From positions 6,324,786 through 6,388,785 of the forward strand of contig PTEX01000024.1 in the NCBI GenBank assembly GCA_003342815.1: DNA of 64,000 nt. The letters run 5' to 3'. The position numbers and the translations under genes were made by a program. Positions 51,712 to 64,000 of this stretch are shown here, one piece after another; the stretch's first letter is position 1, and every line of letters begins with the position of its first letter. The notes beneath the pieces were generated by a model. The model saw nothing but the letters and a program-made list of their open reading frames with translations. It did no database searches and had not been told where the DNA came from. The DNA is from Eudromia elegans (taxonomy: Eukaryota; Chordata; Aves; Tinamiformes; Tinamidae).

Positions 51712-53388
51712 CTGTTAAATTAAGGCAATATCATTGAGAATTAATACATGTTTCTAAATGTATAAATAAAGGTCTTATTCTGTTGTACCAGATCTAGCTC
51801 AAAGAACAAAATTAAATATTGGTGGTATGCAAATAATAAGTAAAAGATACTTTCAAACTGGACATCTATAAATTAATCTGCAATATTGTTTTCTCAGCAC
51901 CAAACAAACAAGAACTTTTTCACTTAACTGAAACACTTACTGAGTACACACAAAATCATTTACCAGTATTGTTTGATACATCAAAGCAGTACTACTGATA
52001 CAGGATGTGCAGATTCCTGGACTGACTTAGCACCTGCAATTCTGCCTGGAATGAATGAATGGAATCAGTTTCTTAAACAGATTCTAAGTTTTAAAGAATA
52101 ACTTTAATCCACAAAGTATTTAAGCCAATACTTTGAGGGTATTTTCGGTTTGTTTTTAAATAAGTACAGACTTCAACGGTAAACCCTGAGCTTCAAAGGA
52201 TAGAAGTAGCTGAAAACAGAAGTTGTTTGCTCTGCAAGATAGCCTGCTATTCCACTCCTGCGTCTAATCGATTTCAATCTCATTTCAGATAAATATTTTT
52301 ATATATTCAACTTCTTTTCTTTGGGGGCTGGGGGAGAAACAACTGACAGAACTGCCAAACAGTAACACTTGACAAAATTCAAAAGCTACTAAAATTTAAC
52401 TTTTGACAATGACCAAAATTTTATGCCAATTTTAAAGATTTAATTATACACTATGCCAGTGTGTTGATATGTAAAGTAAATTTAGCTTTAAAAACTACTT
52501 AACTAATTAAAACCTGAGTTTTAAATTAACCTTGAGAAACTCAACTTAATGTGGGAAGAATGAAGAAGAGAATGACTATGTAGACTGTCAAATACTATAG
52601 TTGGTATAGATGCAAGTTCAGGACATGTTATCATTCCCTAAGCCCAAATATATTCAATTTACAAGAAAATAAAGACAAAGATTTACAAGTATTATTTGAA
52701 ACTAGCTGAATTTGATCCCCAGATTCTATCATCTCATCAAACTAAAATTATGAGAATTACAGGGTACCTCCCCAATAAAGAGAGCTGATGGTAGAAAGAT
52801 TCCATAAAAAGGCACCAGCCAAATCCTTTACAAAAATCACAGCCACTACAGCTGGCACTGAATATCCAGAAAGTCACTTCTAGTTAATTGATTATTTGGG
52901 TACATGGTTTTGTTTAATCATTTAGAAATAAGAAAAGCAAAGATAGTACTGACGATAGTGCTTTTTCTGAAGGCAAAAATGTGAACTACAAAAGAAAATC
53001 TCTGGGAAAAAAAAAAATCAAAACAACGGTAAATTCAGCAGCTGTTCTTTACGTTGCTTCCACACAACAAATTCTCCCAGATCACCTGCAGGCAGGAGTG
53101 AGCCTCAAGGATAGCACAGCACAGAAGTTCTGTGTATCAGAAAGGGGTAAAAAAGAAAATAAGAAAATAAAGAGGGCTGAGAGGGGAAAAAAAAGGAAGA
53201 AAGAAAGAAAGAAAAAGAAAAAAAAAATAAAAAGAAAAAACACCACCACCCCAGTCCATTCTGTTACTACATTAATATTTACAGGAATGGGATTTGAGTT
53301 TTCTGATGGGGTTTGCCATAAAACTAGGAATAAGCTTTCTCAGCAACAAAACAAGAATAATCTTTGGTGGTTTCTAAAAGATTCAAAC

Positions 53389-53424
53389 CTTTGCTGAAGA
53401 GTCCTTGAGTTCGCTGAGGTTGTC
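53389..53424 (-). CDS. THOC2: THOC2 micro-exon
   Basis: A 36-nt exon coding DNLSELKDSSAK, flanked by ttttctacag and AAG|gtttga. It is in phase 0-0, so it can be skipped without a frameshift. It is too short for ORF searches and is placed by its match to the mammalian DSLIELKESSAK segment. Confidence 0.9.
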
Positions 53425-54928
53425 CTGTAGAAAATGAATGGAGACGACACGTGAGCTGGAATAGTTTTCAGATACCAGAGGAACTTTGGGAAGCACGGCG
53501 GTAACCTCGAAAGAAAAAACAGCTACTCCTTCTGAAACAAATCTTATGTTAATACTTTATCATGAGCAAAACTAGGAATAGGAACTACAATATTATTTAA
53601 AAAAAAAAAAAAAAAAAAAGTGAAAGTCATCTATTCTCTACACCCCATTTTACCAATAAAAGTATGTAAACTACAGAATTTGTTTATATCTGATTTTCAA
53701 AAAAATACTGAAAATCCACTCTCCCACCAAGACTTCTGCAAAATATATTAAAAAAACCCTTAATCCTGAATTTAACTGAAGCACAGGTGAAACACAGGTT
53801 AAAAAAATTAAACCCATCTTCTCCACTTTCACTTAATTGTGGTAGAAGCCCTCTAGAATGACTTTACATTTCTGTTTACAAAAATGAGCAAAAAAAGTCA
53901 CCTGTTTCCTCAAAAATAATTATAGATATATCTGAGTTCTCCAAAATGAGTCTAAACCTTTCAAGTAAACCTTAAAGAAAAAGAGATGTAATCTTTGAAA
54001 AAAAATAAAAACAACAGGAAAAGCTGGTTCTAAAACTTGGTAAGATGATGAAGTTTAAAAGCCCACATAATCCATCACAGTGCTCTTGATGAAGTAGTAG
54101 TAACTTACAGTTTTACAGGTTCAACGTACTGCAAATTCAAAGATTCCATGAACATAGAGATGGTTTAGAAATAAAATAAATATGGAGCAAGGATTGGCTA
54201 CCCTGAGTCTTCAAGTAGGCTACAGCCACGGTTTTGTGCTGCGCTTGAATGCTTGGGGTTTCTCTTTGCTGGTTAGTAGGCTTGGTTGCCACATCTGGTT
54301 TTATCGAAACGCAGGGCTCAACACGGTGGGAACCCATTGGAAATAAACAAACCTCGAAGGGAAGGTAACAACAGAAGCTGCATGCGCACTGAATATACAC
54401 AACTACAGGAGAACTGATCACCAAGGAGACTTTAAAATGGAACGCCTCTCAAGACTCCTCCTTAGAAGGCACATATCGGTATGATGCTCATCAAGAAGCC
54501 TGATGAATTCAGAGGTATTGTACATCCCGCATGATCCTGGAATCTTCAGTGCTATAGATTCTTCAATAGAAGTGCAGAAAAATATGCTCCATTCTGCTGC
54601 AAAGACTCATTTGATTGTAGCTACCATTGCACTCCAAAAAAACTGACTGCTTAAAACAATGAGGCACTTCTGTGTAAAAATTCTCTTGCAAATTCCAAAA
54701 CTATTTACAAAATTTGTGCTAGGTCCTTGAAGCTTTATTTTGATAAAAATATTTTTCTAGAAAAAAGACAGTCCGCCAATAAAGAAAAGGAATGCATTTT
54801 CTAATGCAATATAAAACCTCCAGTGGCTCTCCAGTGTATACTTGGCACAAAACTTGAAGGAAGTCGGATACTGGCATCCCAAACTTGTGAGCCTAACATG
54901 GACGCTGCCTTCCTCAGGCTATACTAAC

Positions 54929-54987
54929 CTTTACTGTTGAGGAATGTGATGGAGAAGAATGGGTATCAACTTTGCGGCGTTTTAGTT
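54929..54987 (-). CDS. THOC2: THOC2 exon (basic KRRK motif)
   Basis: 59 nt. It completes a Glu codon and then reads LKRRKVDTHSSPSHSSTVK. The acceptor is ttccttcag and the donor AAG|gttagt. LKRRK is a likely monopartite nuclear localisation signal. Confidence 0.93.
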
Positions 54988-55228
54988 CTGAAGGAAAAAA
55001 AGAACAATAGCATTATTAAAACAGAAGTAAAACATCTTCATTTTAAAGATGTCTATACCTAACTCTCAAAGTTCCCAGCTGTTATGCAGCCATTTTTTCC
55101 TAATCATTTCTAGTTTGTTTTTGGTTTTGTTTTTTTTTGTTTGTGGGGGTTTTTGTTTGTTTGTTTGTTGGTTTTTTTTTTACATAAGAGTTATTTTCTA
55201 AAGATACAGTCTAAACACACTAGCTTAC

Positions 55229-55665
55229 CCCTTTCAGATTCTGATGCTTCTGATCGGGGAACAGGTGACTTCAAGGACCCAGCTACTGGCATCTTTTCTC
55301 CTCCTTTAGCATTTTCCTTGGATTTCATATCCTTTGTTACATCTCTTTCTCTGGATGGCTCCTTTTCTTTCTCCTTTTCTGCAGCAGACTTTGAATCAAT
55401 GTTGGTAACAACTGTCTTCATCTTCTCTTCTTTTGAAGCTTTTTCTTCTTTCTTGGCTTTTTCCTTCTCTTTTTCAGATTTTGGTGTCTTCTCCTTGATC
55501 TCTCTTGGTTTCTCATCTTTAGTTGCCCGTTCTTCCTTTGGTTTATCTTTTCCATCCTTCCCAAGTGCCTTGGTCTCTGGAGTGGCAGCTGGAGTCTTGT
55601 CTTTTTTTTCTTTTTCTTTTTCCTTCCCACCTTTTTCTTTATCATCTTTTTCTTTAAGAATTTTG
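55229..55665 (-). CDS. THOC2: THOC2 large Lys/Glu-rich exon
   Basis: 437 nt, the largest THOC2 exon here. It reads [20 protein letters not shown] at its start, has [20 protein letters not shown] in the middle and ends with [16 protein letters not shown] plus one base. Strongly charged, probably disordered. The acceptor is tttttatag and the donor G|gtaagc. The frame matches the exons on each side. The plus-strand open frame over the same bases is a shadow. Confidence 0.95.
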
Positions 55666-56040
55666 CTATAAAAAGAATAGAGGCCAATTAACATGCGTGT
55701 AAAGTCTTATCTTTAAGATAAGCTAAAGTCTTAGCTTTAGTCATATCTCAAGAGTCTTACTTCTAATGATCTAATACTTCCTCCTGAAAATTATCAGAAC
55801 AGCAACAGACAGGTATTTGAATTTATTTGGTATTTGTTTTAGCTGACGTGGTATACATTTAACAATAGTATCTGCTTAATACAACTTATTTTGAAATAAT
55901 TTTATTTATTAAACACTGAACAAATAGAAACAAATCAGATTGAATATGTAAACAAAAAGGAAATAGTCACGTCACCGTCAAGCACAATGCAAGGGTTTGG
56001 AAGGAAGAAAATGGGGAATGTGGAAGATCAAGTTTCTCAC

Positions 56041-56143
56041 CTATTAGAAGCACTATTTCCATTGCTTGTCGTCACTTTTGGTGTAGCATTAACAGCTTTA
56101 TTAATAACTTTCACAGCACCCTGAGATTTCTCCTTCAGTTTAT
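56041..56143 (-). CDS. THOC2: THOC2 exon
   Basis: 103 nt. It completes an Asp codon, then reads KLKEKSQGAVKVINKAVNAT and PKVTTSNGNSASN, ending two bases into a Ser codon. The acceptor is ttgtaaacag and the donor AG|gtgaga. The start of the low-complexity tail, less conserved than the exons before it. Confidence 0.92.
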
Positions 56144-56361
56144 CTGTTTACAAGATAAAAATGTTTCAGCAAATGAGTAAATGCACACTGATTAAAGTAA
56201 AACAATTTATTCATGAAAGATCAGTTGCAAGAGTTAAATAAGCAATAATGTAGAATACTGTCTCTGAAAATCCACTAAAATGTATTTTAAAGAACATATG
56301 TTGGTCCTATTAACTGTCACTTTTAGAAAATTAGAAGAAATTTAGAAATTTAGAAGTTTAC

Positions 56362-56546
56362 CAGTCTCCTCAGCAGTGCTTTCTTCCAGTTTTGCTGTAT
56401 TTATTGAGAGAGATGTAGGCATCCCAGCACCACCTGGCCCATTCTGTACTGTTGCAGCTACAGCATTCCTGGCAGGTGGGTCTTTGTGGTGGAATTCATT
56501 TTCAGGTACCATGTAAGGCTTCCTACTTTTCAACTGCCCAGAATAG
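56362..56546 (-). CDS. THOC2: THOC2 exon
   Basis: 185 nt. It completes a Gly codon, then reads [40 protein letters not shown] and [20 protein letters not shown], then T plus one base. The acceptor is gacttgcag and the donor G|gtaaac. It marks the end of the ordered part and the beginning of the tail. Confidence 0.95.
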
Positions 56547-57263
56547 CTGCAAGTCGCACAGATTGTTAAATATGCACAAACACAAAGCAAAAATATGGGT
56601 TGAATTTAAAACAATTAAAACAACAGTTCCTCTGTTATTTCACAGTTTTCCCCAAATGACATGCAGTTTCTTGCCCTTCAATCACCTCAAAAACAAATGA
56701 ACAAAAACAAAAACACAAACACTCCGCTTCCAAATCCCATCTCTCCAATCTCTCTCCTTCCTGCCCTACTCAAAACACATGCAAAAAAACAACCTACTGA
56801 CAAAACTTCAACTATTATAGCAATCTGAACGGGCCCTCCAGCAAACAGGGATGATTCTGCATTCACCACAGCAAGATGCATAACATAATTAAGTATTTCA
56901 GTTAAACATTTTAGAACTGTGTAAACTTAGACCAAAGACCTATGTACTCTGCTTTCTTCATTTTGCTCTATCAGCTCTACCAGCAGCTATCAGTGTGGCT
57001 GCACTATTTCTTTAAAATTAAGTTAAGCTCTTTTAAGCAGAAATCTTTACTGTTACGTGTGCTTTACTAGAGTCTTGTAAAGGCAATTAACGATCATCCA
57101 GCACGAACTGTAAGTTTTCATTCACACTGCCAGCCCTGAGATGCAGGATAGGGTAATCTTCTGTGATAAGGTAAAAATCAAATGTGTTAGGACTGTACAG
57201 TTCCAAGTCTTTAGAAGCCTCATGATCCACTTCTAATCACTTTCTTAAAGTAAGGTGTTGTTA

Positions 57264-57667
<404 letters not shown>

Positions 57668-58051
57668 CTACACATGCATAAAGAGAAAAGTCAAGTATTT
57701 TTCAGGAAGCATAAAAATAAGAATTCAGCAAAAGCTAATATGCCAGCTTTACCATTCTTTACAAATACATCTGATAAGAAAGAGAACGGAGAGAGAAGCT
57801 TACATATGCTGAAATATTAGCCGAGTTACGTAACAAAAGGATTCTTCACAATTTAGCTAACTTCTCCAGGGAACATTAGGAGAGCCTCCTTAACAACTAG
57901 GGGAGGCTAACTTCATGACAAACCATGAGGAAACAGAAATAAAAGTCACATTTTACTTCTGAAGCTATACAAAATTATTTCTATTAAAATCATATTACAG
58001 AAACAATTCTAAAATCAGAATACCAGAAAAATTCACATCTAATTTTCACTA

Positions 58052-58240
<189 letters not shown>

Positions 58241-59082
58241 CTAATAATAACAAAAACAATGGAAAGTTAGCTTTGACTTGTGCAGTTCACTGAACTACAA
58301 AGTAAACAGGCATCAGAATTTAAACTTCCTCTAGTCTTAAACAGCTATTAGGCTAAATATTCAGATATCGGAACTCTGATAACAGAAATATCTGGAAACT
58401 GTCTCATTTGATGAATTAAGTCTCATTATACTCAGAGAATGAAATAAGAGAGACAGTCTTTTCTACTACCCACTTAACCTTTATCAAATGATCTTGGTAT
58501 GCTTTCAAGCCTTTTTCCACTCCAGCATTCAGCCCTTCATAATTAACCTGTAATCTAAAAGTCTACCTACTTCAAAAGTCTTATCTTAAAAGACACCAGA
58601 CCAACTATGAAATCAATGTTAATAGGAAAAGTTTCCATCCTACTTTTAAATATGGTATACTAGGGTCCCAAGGATGATGCCTGCTGGGGAAAGCAAAAAA
58701 AAAAAAAGTTCCTACTGGAGTGGAAGGGCACACAGCTGGAAAGGTGGATGAGGTCACAGAAATGCAAACTACAGGAAAGTTGCACAACCTTAATCTGACT
58801 CCTGTGACAACTGAGGTTTAGATCCTTCTGACCTATAATAGATATAAAAGACTTTGCTGTGAAAGTCTATCCTCATGAGGATAAATCAGGAAAAAAATCG
58901 AAAATAATGCTCTGGAAGCACAGATAAGTCTAGTTTGTACAAATCTAAACCCAAAAACAAACCTCTGACTGCCGTGCAGACTCTGGTGTTAAGCATAGGT
59001 AATGATTTTGTTGAGATCTCTTCAAGGTAGGGTAAAACACACCACCACAAAATTATTTTCAAAAATAATAATACATACACTA

Positions 59083-59268
<186 letters not shown>

Positions 59269-59613
59269 TTAAGAGGAAAAAAGACAGTAAATTAATTAAC
59301 ATTCATCCACATCTATCTATATTCTAGAAGTGTATAATCTTCCTTTAGTCAGTTTATTTCTTTTTTTAGTAAGTGCAGTATGCAGTACCTAAAAGGTATC
59401 AGTATTGCAAGAGGAAAGAAAAGCATCTCCCTAAACAAACATCTGAAGTAAAACTTTCAGTCTGAAGGTAAAATCTCTTATCTTGTGCCTCAATAGAAAA
59501 GATCGAATCCTAAAACAAACATTGAGAGTACCAGTCTATCACATATTAGAAGTTTTTATTCTGGGGATGGACATGACTTAGAAAACATCCACAGTTTTTC
59601 CCTACACACTCAC

Positions 59614-59755
59614 TTGCCAGAAGCCAGTTATCCTTCTCCAGTTTCAGTCTCTGCAGGACCCTCTGCACATGCTCCAACTGCTTCTTCTCCTCCTCGAGGA
59701 GCTTGTCCTGAAGAGCTGTGCAACGTTCTTTTTCTTTTTTCTTTTTGTTTGGAGG
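59614..59755 (-). CDS. THOC2: THOC2 exon (basic coiled segment)
   Basis: 142 nt reading [26 protein letters not shown], then [19 protein letters not shown] after two residues, plus one base. Lys-rich start followed by a likely helical, coiled-coil-like stretch. The acceptor is gcgtttatag and the donor A|gtgagt. Confidence 0.95.
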
Positions 59756-60578
59756 CTATAAACGCATATACAATTTGTTTAACATTTGCTACAGAGAGAT
59801 CCCTGATCATACCAAAGACGGATAAGAAAAGCTTTCTTTTTCACTAAATAGTACCTTGCTCTAGTAATCACCTGATTTTACCTATGAACATCAAATGATT
59901 TAAGCTAAGATAAAAGTGAACAGCTGAACTAGAATACTGACACATCTGTCAAAGACTGATTTCCAAATAACAGATTTTCCAGAAATTTTAATTTAGTGAA
60001 GCCGCTGGTATTTTTAGTAGGGGAATTCTCAGGAAAAGTCAATCTTTTCAGACTAGGTGAATAGGAGAAAAGAATGGATAAATTAGTTTATATTAAACCT
60101 CTCTGAATGGACCCGCTTGTTTAGAATTAACAAGCTTTGATTACCTTACTCTCTGAAAAAAAGCAGATTTTAGAACACAAAAAGTTCCAAATAATGTATG
60201 CATAACTTGTATGCCAGGACAGACAGAACCTTCTCTGGAACTACAGCTACAATATCACAGCAAGCAAATACCACATTTCTTTTTTTTCCTGAATCCTAAG
60301 CAGCACATACAGAACCATTATTTGTATATTTTTTCAGTCTTTGTTATTAGCTATAACAACAGTTAATAGCTCTTAGCTTGGATAATGCACAAGCACTGGA
60401 TAATGCTTGTGATCCACCATTATCCAAAACAGAATAAGGAAGTCTGCAGAATTTGACTCTGAACACCACCATTATGGGATGGTACCAGTACACAGACAGT
60501 TGTTTTGCCCTTTTTAGATACAGAGTTACAATCACCTAAGATATCAGAAAGAAAAGTCTTTCTAAATTAGAAAGTTCA

Positions 60579-61139
<561 letters not shown>

Positions 61140-61456
61140 TCAACGATTAACAATAATCTAAGTTCTATATTTATTTCTGACAATTCCTGTCCTACCACAC
61201 CTGTCTGCAGCTGCAACATTTTCCTTCTCAGCAAAAATGCATCTAAAACATCTGCTAAAATTTACATATTTGTAAGTGGAAAAAAAACCTGTCATCCGCC
61301 AAATCAGAGGACTGCACTGATTGCAACTTCTCTCAGTTGTGCAGAAGTTGAAGAGTATGCTGTATCTTCCAAAAATATATGGCATATTTGTAGTCCATAG
61401 CTTACTTTTCCTGGTCCTAATTCTTCTTGAAGATAAAATTTCTGCAAAGTTTGCTA

Positions 61457-61732
<276 letters not shown>

Positions 61733-62672
61733 TTAGAGGACAGTTCAGAAATTAAGATTAAGGCCTTTGGTTTTTTTTTTTGGACATATGTTACAGTATA
61801 AATTTACTATTGAATTTACTAAACACTAAATAAATACTAGTTTTTCTGACAGGGAAGGAGATGCTAGGTTTTCCCTACCAAATATTTCTGCTACTCAATG
61901 CTGACTCAACCAGCATTGCTTGTGTTTTAGGTGCACTCAATCTGCACCTAAAAAAAAAAAAAACCCAAAACAAAACAAAAAAAAAAAACCCCACCACACA
62001 CACAACTGCAAGGCCAGCAGAAACAAGAGCATTCTGTTCCATTAGAACAGAACAAGCACCTATTTTCTAAGGAAGGAAAGAGAAGAAAGGAACTCAAGAT
62101 GCTTTAAAAAAATAAAAAGAAAAAAATAGTGAGACTTAACATAAAACGACATAAGAATGTAAATCTCTGATTTCCTATAACAGAGGACATTTTAAACTTC
62201 TACTCAAGAGGTCCACTGAAGAACAAACCATCAAAAGCTTATTGTAAGTAACTGCTGTTTTTAAGACAGAAGGGCATCTTATTTTATCTCAACAATGTGT
62301 CAAAAGCCTTATCTTGCAAATATTTATTTTCAATTATACTTTCCTTAATTTTACTCAATCATTATCATATGAATTTTTGTTGAACTGCGTTATCTGCTGT
62401 TAACTCCAAGACAGCAACTTTGGAATAAAATACCAACACAAGACTGTGGGAGAACAACAACAACAATCACATCAAACTCCATCTTCAAGTTCTTTCAAAC
62501 CCTGTATAGGCAAACTGAGCCATTTCAGTCTATACACGTAAGAGGTAGGACCTCAATTTGCACAAATCCACAGCAATACTGCATATTTATGCCAATTCAT
62601 TGAGATCAATAAGTGAAAGCACTGCAAACAGTTTTGCCAGTTCTTATCTGCTGTATCCATATACCACGACTA

Positions 62673-62930
<258 letters not shown>

Positions 62931-63653
62931 TCATAAATAGAAACTGTATAGGCTTCTGAAAGAGGAATTACACATAAACAACCTCTGCCTTTCAAAAACA
63001 CTTCTCTTTGGATCTACTACTCTGATTTATTTTTATAGAAATCAGTAATAAAAAGTCCTGTAGAAAATTAGTCCTCTATGCTATTAGTCCTTTACATATC
63101 TCTGTGAAAAGTGACATTTCAATACCCACATCGCCCGTAAGTATTCTTATATTCATGTTTAGAGCAATATTAAGATTACAAGTGAAGGAATCCTGGACTA
63201 TATGATATTGCACTTTAGACCTAAACTTGCTGTCACCTGCTGCAAGTCTCTTCTCCGTTTAATAGAGAAACTTCAGACTTCAGCATTAATTAGATACAAT
63301 CTTCCCCTTAAAGGGGAATACAAAAACTGTCAGAGATTTAACCGCTAAGGTGGTGTATGTGTTACTGCACTCAACAGTGGCGCTACTTTCAGAACAAGTC
63401 CTGCAATAACAGGACTACTATAACGATTACTATAATTTGCATTAATGAAGAAGAAGTTCATTAATATGGAATAGTGTGAAGCACTATGGCTCATGTCATT
63501 CCATTCTGGCTGCCTATCTGCAAGGCCCTTGAGGTCAAGGCCCTGGAGTGACCAGTTGCACGATGAAAGCAGTAGCCTCTTTGTGCTGTCAGAATTCACA
63601 AATTGTAGCAAGCAGTAGCTATCATTAAGTTACTCATCTATTATTAGTTACTA

Positions 63654-64000
<347 letters not shown>

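Noticed and set aside
55141-55671. 176-codon plus-strand ORF rich in Ser and Phe
   Set aside because: Antisense shadow of the Lys/Glu-rich THOC2 exon.

Overview
This window looks like a bird chromosome segment. The evidence is decayed CR1 LINE fragments, long AT-rich introns, and the tail-to-tail gene pair GRIA3 (+ strand) and THOC2 (- strand). The same two genes are neighbours in human Xq25; in chicken the equivalent region is on chromosome 4, which I state from general knowledge and have not checked. A non-avian sauropsid cannot be excluded. No prokaryotic or viral genes are seen.

Layout. (1) 1-31106: the 3' end of GRIA3, the AMPA receptor subunit GluA3. It has a 248-nt exon for part of the ligand-binding domain, ending at an R/G RNA-editing site. 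The flop exon (115 nt) and flip exon (115 nt) follow about 15 kb apart, then the last coding exon with M4 and the C-terminal PDZ ligand. (2) About 31107-35430: the probable GRIA3 3' UTR, holding a CTTT array with a 350-base assembly gap and an AAAAG array. (3) 35430-46550: the space between the convergent genes. It holds a 4-kb array of a 23-bp unit that inverts near 39575, a CR1 mosaic and a 48-bp tandem duplication. (4) About 46550-64000: the 3' part of THOC2 on the minus strand, with nineteen exons carrying coding sequence plus a probable 3' UTR exon. They form one open frame of 924 complete codons plus a stop. The frame closes only if the last coding intron is read as a 98-nt AT-AC intron with U12-type signals.

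The two genes do not form a pathway. GRIA3 makes a synaptic ion-channel subunit. THOC2 is the scaffold of the THO/TREX mRNA export complex. They share only convergent position and the repeat-rich space between them.

Most interesting observations: the inverted 23-bp minisatellite whose unit resembles a YY1 site; the minor-spliceosome intron at the end of THOC2; the R/G editing hairpin with its A-C mismatch; an AT-rich hairpin abutting the flip 3' splice site; an orphan exon-like segment at 1406-1510; and CpG-rich patches inside GRIA3 introns, one with a TATA-like box and a good splice donor. Exon calls rest on reading splice sites and on remembered mammalian GluA3 and THOC2 sequences. No alignment was run.
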